From NCBI GenBank assembly GCA_007026445.1, contig VDMD01000007.1:372001-436000 (forward strand): DNA of 64,000 bases, written 5' to 3'. Origin of the DNA: Schizophyllum amplum. Its lineage: Eukaryota > Basidiomycota > Agaricomycetes > Agaricales > Schizophyllaceae. The translations under genes were made by a program, and so were the position numbers. The notes under the pieces are model-generated. The model searched no databases and was not told where the DNA came from. It saw only the letters and a list, made by a program, of their open reading frames with translations. This document shows positions 11,237-21,793 of this stretch, piece after piece (positions within the stretch are counted from its first letter, which is position 1; every line of letters starts with the position of its first letter).

Positions 11237-14195
11237 CATCTGCACTCAAGCGATGCCGGCGCGGATGCATCTATGGCCAGATTACGTGTCAAAAGGCGTT
11301 GAATGGAATACAATGGGGATGTAGATGAGTGAGAGACGGCGGTAAGTATCGCGCGGCGGCGGGCAGGCATGACGAGAGGACTGGGAGGATGACTCACCTG
11401 TGAAGCTCGAGGATGTATGCTAGATATGTATGCAAGTCCTGAACTTCATGAAGACCACATTAAGGCAGCTGGCGAAGCTAGCGTACGACTCAGCTCTACA
11501 CAGCGTTTCCTAAAGCGTTGTGATGGAATCAGGACCTGTCAACAGCGAGCAGACAATCTGAGCACAAATCCTTGGGACGCTGGAAATCATGCACATGCGA
11601 GGCGTTCTGCAGGGCCACCACGGCGGTGCACTACCGCGACAATGCGTCGGCGTCGGCGCCCTACTTCTGAAGTTGTGGCTCCCAGATAGTCGGACTACAA
11701 CCAGTCCATATAGGTCCTTGAATGCAGCGGAAAGTGCAGGCGACTGTTGATCAATGCTGGTTCGAGTCAACGTTTGTTGACGGTGTTGACGGCGAAAACA
11801 AAGCACAACAACGGCGCCACGCAATTTAGAGATTTCCCACGGTCGCCCGTGTCGCACCTACAACACGCCACCACCATCTTCTCGCTGGTCAACAATCTCC
11901 TCGTCGGATCTTCTGCGGTTTAAAGTCGCCCTTCTGCATCTTGACCTCTGCCCGACCCCAGCGCTTCATGGACTTGACGATTTCACCAAAACTCAAAGCC
12001 CGAAATAGCGTTTCGCGAGTCGACGTCTATACACAAGATACCACAGAAAACCACGGCTCCTTAACCCTACCATCGACGTATTGGACAACGCAAGTACCTC
12101 TTTGCTCCGGCGCTGGGTCTTCAGCTCGCTTTCGAGTCTTTTCCTGGTCTTTTCCCATACTTCGAGGCAACGGGCTCTCTCCCAAAACAATGAGAGCGTT
12201 TCTGTAGTCCTCTCAACGGCCCCTCATATCGCTCTCCAGCACGGCCGATTGGCCAGCGAGATTCGCCTCTCGGCGAACAACAGCATGGCCTCCGGCAGCG
12301 GAGCCGTCGAAGGCGGGCGTATTCGAGTCCTGTGAGCGTGAGGAGCGGAGACCCTGCGCATCCTAGGATACGTCAATGTTTCTGCGACTGCCTGTCGATA
12401 TTGGTGACAACAGGCTCGCGAAGACCACGGTTTCGCTGAGCTGAACTGCGCCAGATCTGGCTGAGGCATCCTTTCGTGGCACCGTTCTCCAGTGATCTCC
12501 AGGTACATCTCCTCCTGTCCTTTTGCGGTCGCCTATTCTGATGCAGCTTCTCATCAAGTACGCTGTCAGATCATGTCGATTGCGCTCGACGAAGCTCGTT
12601 ATGAGCCCCTCACAGCGGTCAAGTACGGACGCTCCTCCGATTTCGTGCTCGGTTGCGGCGCGGCCAGCAGCGAACTCATCTTCTTCGTACATGCAAAAAA
12701 TGGCGCTGTTCGCTCGGCGTTTGGGCAGTTGCCGTCTACTTACTCCTACAGTGGCAAGCTTCGCTCTACGAAATTTCAAAATTGTTGTTGTCGTTGACGA
12801 CGCCGACTACGGGACGCCAGCTTACTGGAGTTGTTGGCCAGTTCGACTCGACTTGACGTCGCCTACGTGGCGGCGTACGGCTGCCTCCGCAAGCGTATCC
12901 AAGTTGGCCTTCCCACACTCCCGGCGCTGGACCGGGACAAAATGTCGCGAGGAAGCACAAGTCCGGGTTGCTGGGATGGGATCCGGTTTCCCACTTCTTG
13001 TCTCTGGCTTTCCTGGCGCTCTTCCTCTTTCGCTTCATCCCGCGCTGAAAAGCTCGTTCTCAATGTCGACTGTGACTTCAGGTTCGTCCCCGCCATCTGT
13101 AACTCCAATTGCATTGCTTGCTGACACCTGCTCTTGTGCAGGATTTAGGCGGAGTGGCCCCTGGGTGGACTCGCCGAAGCCGTTTGCCTTCTCCCCTTCC
13201 CTCATTCCGTATGATCAACGGTCTGCCAGTAGTATTCTTGTGTATGTCCCTCTCTTCTCCGTTTTTCTTACGGTCTTGACATCCAGATTCCAATTAACGA
13301 AGAACCGAAGACCGCAGGAAAGGCTTGCAATCGCGTACGTCGTGCGATAGCATCTCGTATGCCACGTAGCCCCCACGAACGTCTGCCGCGGGGGACTAAC
13401 GTAGTCCTTTACTCACATTGAGGGTCAACTGCATCTCTTTCATTCTTGGCGTGCCAGCCGCATCTCCCGTCGCGCTAGGCTCCCGTCCGCGTGTTAATTC
13501 CCGTCATCGATAGCAAGGGTCCTCATCTGCGCCTATGAGGAATGGAATGCAAAGTTGCAGTGCGTATCCTCGAGGCCCACATCTGTCAACGCTGACTAGC
13601 ACATGATCAGAGTGTGCTAGCGCCCAGATATAGCGAGTCAGAGTTCTGTTGCACACGCTCGGACTCGACACGCTGAGTCCTCGCGCACATCGCGTTCAAG
13701 CGTATGGTGGCGGAAAGAAAGGAAGGCTCTCCTTGCGCTGCGCGCAGCGATTTATCAAGTGTTCGGTCCCGGCGCGTGCAAGTGGGGTACACCGAAGAAC
13801 AATAAGCATGACCGGCCGGCCGGCCCACGAGGGGATCAGGCGCGCCTCAAGAGTGATCGACCGGGCATCATTGTCTGATATGCGCTGAGTGCGCGAAATC
13901 GCAAAGACAATAAGAACAAGAGCGCCATGATCGCGGCGATCCCCTCCCTGAAGGCTACTTTTATACCTGACCGCGACCGCGAGCAGAGGCTGCTCGTCGT
14001 CGCTCGTGTCGCGAATCCGCCGACGACCGCGCGCCGCTGCTTGCCCGCACGTCAAAGGGATTGTTCTCCGCAGTCAGCCGTCGATAAGGCACGTCCCTGG
14101 CCCCTCGTGCATCTGTTTCCGGGCGGTGCGCATACCCGCTAGCACTTATCAAGCCAAGATGGGATCCATGGCCGTGATGGTTCGTGATCTCCCCC

Positions 14196-16704
14196 ATGTC
14201 TTCTCTCATCCCCCAGCAGCCCCCGCTGACATTTCTACCTCTCAAGACGGGCAGCCTTGCAGATATTCACTCAGATGGCCCCGTCTCTCCAGATGTGAGC
14301 CGCATTCTCGCTTCGAGTCCCGGAAGTATCTCATTGCCCGATCCAGAATTGGAAGAGGGCAGTATACCGCCCCCCTCCGTCGCGCTTCACGGTAGCGATG
14401 CTCCCTCCCTCGAAGCATGGTGCGTTCCCCCAGCACCACGTCGATCGGCCCGCCACTAAATCCTCTTGCAGGTTCTAGTTACAGCTACGGCATGCGCATA
14501 ATGCCGATCACCATTAGCACAACGCCAGGCGAACGATCCTCCATCTCCACCTTTAACTCCCACTCTGAATACGAGGCGCGTAGTCTGCAATCCCCCTCAT
14601 CCTGGTGCTGACGGCGCCCCAGATATGGCGCAAGTGGGAGGACTGCCTCTGGTTCCAAGAGACGCTCGAGTACGAGTACAGCCGACTCGCACGTGAAAAG
14701 CGACGGCGGCTAACGTCGGGCAAGGGCATCAAGAAGAACGGCCTCTACGTGCACGAAGCGGCCTCCTTCGAGTCCCTCCCCATGGGCCCCGACCCAAATA
14801 CCGTCGCCAAAGACGTGCACGATCTCATCCCCCGTCTGACCAAGAAGGGCACATTCTTCCGCGCCAGCCTTGAGACTATCGAGCAGCGCGCGGCTGAGCT
14901 GCGCACGCTTATCGAGGCGCTCTTCCGTGAGGACGTGCCAGCGCTGCTGAACGACCTGCGAAACGACCGCATGGTGACCGACTTCTTCGGTTACTGGCGG
15001 CGCGATTACGACCTTGCGAAGAAGCAGGGGCGTGAGCCCGACTTTGGCAGCTCGCGCAGCTCAGTTGGCACGAGCACGTTTTCAGGGTCGCAGTCCGACA
15101 TGATGGGACCAGCATCCCCACGGTCTCCCCGCTCGAACGGGACGCACGGCTCGTCGAGGAGTTACGACTATTCGTCGGACACCACAACGTCACCACGGTC
15201 GAGCCGAACTTCTGGCAGCAGCATAGGAAGACGCGTGTCGATGTCGTCCTCGTCATCGTCTTCGGGTTCTTCCAGGCACTCGATGCAGGGCCCTCAAGGC
15301 CCTCCCGTGCTCGTCGTCTCGGATTCACAGCAAGTACAATTTGGTCACAATCCCCTCGTTGACAAACGTGGAAACAGAGGGCTGGAAGCGCTTCCCGAAA
15401 ACCACGAAATGCTAGTTAAGGCGGAGCTCAAGCGGAGAAGTGCAGAAGAACCGCAGGGTGAGCGCCTGTTCCCTCTCACAGTCTCGACATTCCTGAACCT
15501 TTGTTAGCGCTGCGTCGGAATCCCGTGCGCGATTCGTGGCAAACTGTCGACTCTGCTACGACGTATCTGGAAGGCTTGACCCTATCAGATGGCGAAGAAG
15601 AGGCTTGGCAAGAACATGCACGGCGAGGGTCAATCGCCAGCATCGCCAGCGTTGCCACAATCAGGACGGCTGATTCTGCTGACGCCGTTTTACCTCGCGG
15701 TGAACTTGGCACAAATTTGCGCCGCGCCTCATCTGCAAGATCAGCATCTCCCGCCTCCCGCTATTCCTCAATATCAGTGATTTCACGCATGGATACCCCA
15801 ACGTTTGGTGCGCGCTCAAATTTGCCTCACCTTGCTCTCGCTTATTTTTTTTCCAGAGCAATTCCCTTTACCTCCCTTCAACGACAAGATGGTGGCCATT
15901 CCGGGCCCGACCTACATACGACGCCCATCTCAATATTCCCTCGAGGAACCATACCCCGCACGACCCGAGACGCCCATGGGACACCGCGCATCGGTGTCAA
16001 CAACCGGGTCACGATTGGATATACCCATCGTCTTCCCGCCCCCGCGAACATCCTCGATGCCCACCAATCGATCCCCGTCACCCGGCTACCGACCAATGTC
16101 CCCCGTGCATCGCGCAGCGGCAACCGCGATACCGCCCGTGCCCCCGCTGCCTGCCGGAATCGCCTCATCTCCGCCAAGACCAAATTCCGTCGCCGCTTTT
16201 CATCGCGGCACGCGACCGAGCTCGTCTGGCGGGCGCACTGGAACGTCCTCTGCTGCACGGCCCAGTTCGTCCGGCGGTCGTCCCGGCTCGTCCTCTCTGG
16301 CGCGCCCAGGTTCACGCCCGGGCTCCTCCGCCGGCCCTGACTCACAGCTCTCCATCAAGGCGGCGCACAACAACGCAATTATCTATCTGCGCGCGAGCCG
16401 CTCGCTCACTTTCGCTGAGCTGAGGCGGCGGTTGTACGACAAGTTCACCGGGCAGGAGGGTGTGCCCTTGTCGCACGACTTCACGGTCGCGTTTCATGCT
16501 CCCCCGGCAGAGGCGCCAGTGAGCGAGGCGGCCGCGCGGCTAGGCGTACGTGCAGGAGCGGGACGCACGCGTTCAAGCTCCCTCTCCGCCGGCGTTGTTG
16601 CGATGGAGTTTCTCAACTCGCAGGCGGAGTGGGAGCGCGCGCTGCAAAATGTGGACGCGGAGAGCGGGAAGGTGCATTTGCGCATCTTGGACACCCCGGC
16701 ATGA
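14196..16704 (+). CDS. Ser/Pro-rich protein with C-terminal PB1 domain
   Basis: Well-supported exons are 15508-15807 and 15857-16704, preceded by an exon ending at 15457; their introns are 50 and 49 nt. The N-terminus starts MSSLIPQQPPLTFLPLKTGS at 14196. A conserved-looking block (IWRKWEDCLWFQETLEYEYS ... FFGYWRRDYDLAKK) lies in the middle, followed by serine-rich and proline-rich linkers. The last 110 residues read as a PB1 domain: the strand IIYLRASRSL, the helix TFAELRRRLYDKFTG, an acidic end and the final strand VHLRILD. PB1 domains mediate head-to-tail pairing in polarity and signalling complexes. The 5' part is problematic: the frame changes twice (near 14390-14470 and near 14600). An 80-nt intron (14392-14471) can explain the first change; no normal intron explains the second. 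Confidence 0.72.
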
Positions 16705-17146
16705 CACGATGCTCGCGTGAGATGGCCTCCTGGCAGGGCACGGTGCTCCGGCAGGACGTGGTGGAGCGGCATACCCGGAACGAACGACACTGGGTGAACG
16801 ATATACGACTTTTGCATGACACTGACGACCTTGTATCATTATTATCATTTAGACGATCCTCCGGAGTCGTCCCTTCAGACTCCGTCCACCACTTTCCTTT
16901 CTTTACTAGTCCGTAATATCCCTCACTATAGGGTGTAGGAACGTGCCAGCAAAGCAATGGTAGATGTAACATGTATTTATTATTGCAGAAGTCAAACAAT
17001 GCCGTGATGTTGCTTGAACAATTCGCCATGTTGCAACAGCCCTCGACATTGGTTTGTACATTGTTTTCGTAGGTCTAGTCAAGCGTTACGTCTATGGGAA
17101 GCATGGGCAGTTTATGGCCGACCGTAAATGAATCTTCTTTACAGGC
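16705..17146. other. Convergent 3' intergenic region
   Basis: Shared downstream region of the PB1-protein gene (plus) and the peroxiredoxin gene (minus). It is AT-rich in its second half. No gene seen. Confidence 0.5.
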
Positions 17147-17971
17147 TTAGAGCTTCGCGAGAACGGCGTCCGCGCCAGACACGCTGACCTCACCAGGGTT
17201 GGGCTCAGCCTAAATGGGAGGTTAGCTGATCCTCCGATGAAGAGTGGCGACTGCACTGACCTCGACGTACTTGACGACCAAATCGTCAATGATCGCAGCC
17301 CAGCGACCGGTGCGCATGCCAAAGCCTTTGGCAGACTGTACAGACATGAGTGATTTCCATACGAGTATACGAGGGAGAGACTCGCCATGTCCACGGCCAG
17401 ACCGAGGGTCTTCGACCAGGCAGCCTCGGTGTCGGACAGGGCGATGACCTGCGAAGTACGTCAGTCAATAGAGCGCGTTCTGTGAGTACCAAGGACAACG
17501 TACCTTGTCCTTCAGGCCCTCAGCGCGCGCCCAGCCACTCATGACGAAGGGATCGTTGGCCGCAACAACCGCGATCACATCTGGGAATAGGTGAGCTGCT
17601 GGCACGGAAGGATGGGGTACCGCACACACCGACGCCCTTCGCCTTGAACTCGTCATACTTCTTAAGGTAAGGCGGAAGGTGGTTGACGTGGCAGGTAGGC
17701 TGGCGGGTGGCATGTCAGTCGGGATCTTGAATTGCGCGAGCGTGAGCACGTACCGTGAATGCGCCCGGGACGGAGAAAAGGACGACCTTCTTTCCCTTCC
17801 ACTCGTCTGTCGAGAGGGGAACGGGGATGCCGCACGCGAGCTGCACGCCGAGTCAGCCGCAGAACGAGTGCGATGGATAACGAGGCGTACCGCGTCGTCG
17901 AGCTCAGGGGTGTAGGGCACGTAGGTGAACTTGCCCTGGGGGATAGTGTCTCCGACCTTGATCGATGGCAT
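17147..17971 (-). CDS. Peroxiredoxin, PMP20/Prx5 type, with PTS1-like AKL end
   Basis: Seven exons (17971-17891, 17840-17754, 17699-17630, 17580-17504, 17448-17371, 17335-17261, 17209-17147) give about 176 residues. The redoxin signature is clear: MPSIKVGDTIPQGKF, then VVLFSVPGAFTPTCHVNHLP, with the peroxidatic cysteine at about residue 59, then VIAVVAANDPFVMSGWA and ALSDTEAAWSKTLGL. The C-terminus is ADAVLAKL; AKL is an accepted variant of the peroxisomal targeting signal and is known at the end of yeast Pmp20. The likely role is reduction of hydrogen and lipid peroxides, plausibly in peroxisomes. One junction is doubtful: the frame is kept only by a 35-nt intron (17370-17336), while the more usual 46-nt choice would shift it. 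Confidence 0.9.
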
Positions 17972-18578
17972 TCTGAATGAGTCTGGTGTTGGTGGAGGTA
18001 GAGGATGAGTCGTGGGATAAGCAGAAAGTCAGCGCGGTGCGCGCCTCAGCCTCTTATACTTCTTGCCAATCATCACGTGCTCGCTTGTCAAGATGGTGGC
18101 CCTCACTTACTCCATCTGGGTTACAAAGCTCGTGTTCGCATCGCGCGACTGTTTCCTCTGCACGTGCAACTCGCATCAGCAAGTTATATTGATGAGCTGG
18201 CGGCCGTCGTGAATTTTCTTCTCTTGAACACGCCATCCCGACAGAGGCCACGCCACCGAGCCCACGGTGTTTGTGACGTTTCGTGTGGGTGACGGTACAC
18301 TCCTCGAGTTCAAATTCATTCTCGCAAACCTAGATGTTCTTCCTTACGCCGCCGCGACTCGAGATACCACTGTTCTTCGATGTTTCGTGAGATTGGCGGT
18401 CGACCCCTCTCAGTATAATAACCGTCTCGGACAGATGAAGCAGCAGCAAAGGTAGGATGTTATTGGTACAGGGTATAAGTAACCACGGAATTAATGGCGC
18501 GCAATATGGTACAAGGAGAATAGGCATGGGCATTATACATCAAAGTCATTCAAGGAGAGGGACGAACGGCGTAGCCGT
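17972..18578. promoter_or_regulatory. Peroxiredoxin promoter and downstream end of small gene
   Basis: On the minus strand a TATAAG-type element lies near 18050-18056, about 80 nt before the peroxiredoxin ATG. The rest, up to the end of the small basic gene, shows no coding signal. Confidence 0.35.
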
Positions 18579-18971
18579 TTACTTGTTCAGCTCAGCCTGG
18601 CGCGCGCGGAGCTCGTCGTGGCCCTGCAACGATAAATCAGCATCTTTGACAAACCCAGAACACGAGTCAGCGTACCGCGGGCTCTGGAAGGTTGTTCGCG
18701 ATCTCGGGGGCGGGAACGTGGGGGTCGCGCGCGTGGTGCGCCTCCATCCCGCCGTCGTGGCGCAGACCGCCGCCCGGCTGGGGCGGGTTCAGATCCGCAG
18801 GGTCGTTCGTCTTCTACAAAGGGCGTCAGCAAGCAAGCACGTTCTGGACACAGGGCAACGTACGGCAGGATGCGGCTGGATAGACACGGTCCCCTCCTCC
18901 TGTGGCGTGCTCTTGCTCTTCGTCTTCTTGTTGCCGAGCTTGGCCTTGAGCTTAGCGAAGAATCCAGGCAT
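18579..18971 (-). CDS. Small basic hypothetical protein
   Basis: Three exons (18971-18864, 18813-18676, 18623-18579) join in frame, with introns of 50 and 52 nt, to give 96 residues. The N-terminal 25 residues (MPGFFAKLKAKLGNKKTKSK) are an amphipathic, lysine-rich stretch. The rest is hydrophilic and rich in Pro, His and Asp and ends RARQAELNK. No transmembrane segment or known domain is visible. A TATAAG element on the minus strand near 19058 is a suitable core promoter. The clean splice sites and continuous frame argue that it is real; the function is unknown. Confidence 0.7.
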
Positions 18972-19396
18972 GGTGAGATTCCGCGCGCTGGGTATGGGTA
19001 TGGGTGGCGTGTGGATAGTGTGTCGGGGATCTGGAGAAAGGCGAACAGCGCGCGCGGTTCTTATATGGGCGCCTCAGGCGTGAGTCAATGACGTCCTGCG
19101 GACTGCAGCGCAGCCGAAGCGAAGGCGAGGCTGCCTGATGTCATCCTCGTGGATCGATGTGGCTTTGCGAGCAATGGAGGCCTGGCGGAGGCCAGTCCGG
19201 ACCTTGTAAGCGAGTCACAGCGAGTACTTGGCGAGAGAGGGACAAAGGAAAAGCTTGCGAATCGGACGTCATACCTCAGGACCACGTGTAGATATGATGC
19301 CACAAAACCTTCCTAGTTGGGAAGAACAATGCAACTGCTCAATACGGCAAGAAGTACATCAGAGCGTAGCGTGTCGATAGCACAGGTTCTCTATGG
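18972..19396. other. Intergenic region
   Basis: Promoter side of the small basic gene and downstream end of the actin-related gene. No further gene seen. Confidence 0.4.
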
Positions 19397-21468
19397 TCAT
19401 GCACCGACCTGTGGACTGGCTTGTGTGACCATCATCTGCGGGTCTACTGGTCCCGGACGATTGGCTGCGATATTGACCACGGGCGGTGCGCCCATCGGCA
19501 GCGGGGATGTCGTCCAGTCCGGCAGGAGCGTCCGCCCTGGGGCGCTATGAGCTTTACCGGGGCTCGGCGACGAAATCTGCATGCTCTCATCCGGATCCTG
19601 GTTCTCATCCCACTTCTCGCGCGCTACCTCCGCGCCGCCTGTCTTCAACGATCTATAAAAACAAGAAAATCAGCCATGTCAAAGCTCCGAGTTCAGCCGT
19701 GCACGTACCCGGCCAATGACCCGCCCACCCACGCCATCGTCGCGGGCGTAAATGCTGGAGCTCTTCCCGCATTTCGGTGATTACTTTCACCCCGTGGTGG
19801 TGAGGGGTTGTTGAGGATGGCAACGTGCGGAGTGAGTGGGCGTAAAGGTCCGTACGGGTCGTATGGAGGCGGCGGAGGACCTCTTCCACGGCGCGGGCGG
19901 TCGTGCGCAACCATCGGCGGCGCCATGGCGCGCAGTAGCTCCGCGTGCAACCGCGGGATGAAGCCAGGGAGCATCGCCGTACCACCAGTGATCAGAATGG
20001 ACGATATGAGCGTCTTCCGCAAGTCGATAGGGACCTTCGGCTATGTGAGCTGCGACAGCAAGCTGATTATAAGTGGTATTGAACGCACCATGAGAAGGGC
20101 GTCGAGAATGACTTCCGCCACGCTGCTCTCGTCGACGTCGCCGCCTTCGAATAATACCTCCGCCGCACGCTCGCGCACCCACCCGGGGACGACGAGAAGA
20201 CCCATGCCTGTACCCGTGTTCTGCGCGGTGGGAGGCTGCACGGGAAGCCTGATATCCGTCGCACTCGAATGTCGAGTGTATAAGGCCGCAAGTTGTTGCA
20301 GATTGTCGCGCGGCCCTCCTTCACGGCTCTCTCCACCCGCTCGAGGCAGGCTCACCACCGAAAAGTCCTCGCTCTCCCGCGTACTCGACAGATGCGAGAA
20401 GTCGCTCTCGCTCTGCATGCCCGACTCCCGCGAGAAACCTGACTCGCGCGAGAAACCCGACTCGCGAGAGAACCCTGACTCGCTGTGCGGCAGATCCGCA
20501 TCGGAGGACGCGGGTGTTGGGTCGCGTAGATCGGCGGCGGAAGTGGCCATGCTCGCGCCGACGAAGCAGCAGCGGGACTTGATGTCCTCGACAACCGCGG
20601 CGGTGAGGATGTCTTCCGGGACGCGTACTGCGCGGTTTGCGGCAGGGACATTGACGGCGGAGCTGAGGGATGTGGGCGGAGGCAGGTACGTGCCGAAGAG
20701 CAGGATGAGATTGCGAAGGTGTGCGGTGAGGCGTGTACCCGCGAGAGGTGTTGTACGCAATTGGGGGTATAGAGGGCGCGCGGCAAATATCTTGGATATA
20801 ATCAATGAGGAGAGGCAAGTCGATGAAGGGGGAGGTGGCGCACGGGCAACGCGACAGACTCAAGATGACCGCAGTCCAGGACAAGCCCGGTAATGCGGCC
20901 CACAGCAAAGAGAGATAGCAGGTGACTGGATGCAAATGACACAGAGGGCACCTGTTTAGCATGTCAGCGCAAGCAGCTGTCACGAAGGGGAGTACACACT
21001 TGCAGGTTCTCGAACAATATCCGCGCTAGCATCTCCTTGATGTACAATGGTAGCAGTGGATGCTCGATCAATATGACCTTTCTTGCCTTCGGATCTGTGA
21101 GCAGCGACCTATATTCGCCGTTAGCCCATCGTCCCTCGAGGGCTGACAACAACGCACTTATGAAAGACCGCGCGCAGCCTGCTTTCCAGCCGCACTTCTA
21201 GCAAGCGCTCCTCCTCTGCCCGCTCAGCTGGATCGGCAGCGCGCTGCAGCGAGTATAGGGACGATCCTGGGGAGCCGCTGGCGAAGACGACGTCGCGCGG
21301 ACGGCCCTCGCCGCTGAACCCAACCTTCCAGATGCGCGAGCCGGGGTCGATTATTATGCGGTCTTCGACACCATACAGGGAATGTCGTCTGGTCGTCGTG
21401 TAGTGAGGGGACGACTGGCTGATGTGCGAGCTTGCGACTCTTGTATGCGTTGGTGTTGTTGGGTTCAT
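19397..21468 (-). CDS. Actin-related protein, Arp10-like
   Basis: Six exons (21468-21158, 21108-21000, 20951-20844, 20790-20089, 20040-19709, 19652-19397) give 605 residues, against about 375 for actin. Actin-fold landmarks are in order: IIIDPGSRIWKVGFSGE (phosphate loop 1), VILIEHPLLP, VPSVSFASSHLLSLFAVGRI, GLVLDCGHLESVALP (phosphate loop 2) and SSILITGGTAMLPGFIPRL (adenosine region). The layout fits divergent Arp10/Arp11 proteins of the dynactin pointed end, which help dynein-driven transport; that subtype is inferred. Odd features are a disordered Ser/Glu-rich insert with three copies of a six-residue unit, a polyproline insert after the adenosine motif, and a Pro-rich tail. Confidence 0.82.
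20423..20476. repeat. 18-bp in-frame tandem repeat, 3 units
   Basis: Three adjacent 18-nt units, each starting GACTCSCG, encode the SGFSRE hexapeptide three times on the minus strand inside the actin-related gene. The unit keeps the reading frame, as expected for slippage in a disordered insert. Confidence 0.75.
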
Positions 21469-21793
21469 GACTTTAGATGGTCGCGTCGCGTGAGGAAGAG
21501 GCGCGCATCGGGCGCCGGGCCCGTAGCATGATCCACATCACATGACTGATGTTCGTTTGCGATGCTTTCTGCTCGAGTTCTCCTCAGGTTCTCCTTCACA
21601 CCCTTCTTCTCTCGGACCTGTGCGGTTACCGGTGGTCAGTCAAAGCTAGCTGCGACGGAAAGGCAGGAATCTTGAGTCGAAGGTAGGACAAGCAGGAATA
21701 ATTTGCCGAGGAGTCTTCAGCGCTGTTCGGCTTCGACACGGTATTCAAGATAGTACACATTTGCCAGTCAACTAAGTAGCTACGTGCCGAGAA
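21469..21793. other. Intergenic region
   Basis: Promoter side of the actin-related gene and downstream end of the carrier gene, both on the minus strand. No gene seen. Confidence 0.4.

Larger units (their letters stand above)
9837..14195. other. Gene-poor region with short tandem repeats
   Basis: About 4.4 kb without a supportable gene. It holds ORFs of up to 301 codons on both strands, but these are arginine-, cysteine- or serine-rich, overlap each other and show no domain. No long terminal repeats, reverse transcriptase, transposase or tRNA could be recognised. Two minisatellite-like repeats are listed separately. Confidence 0.4.

Noticed and set aside
11755..11775. tRNA box-B-like GGTTCGAGTC
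   Set aside because: No matching A box or foldable cloverleaf could be found around it.
12523..13350. 275-codon plus-strand ORF
   Set aside because: No domain, serine-rich low-information sequence, several competing frames and no convincing splice structure around it.
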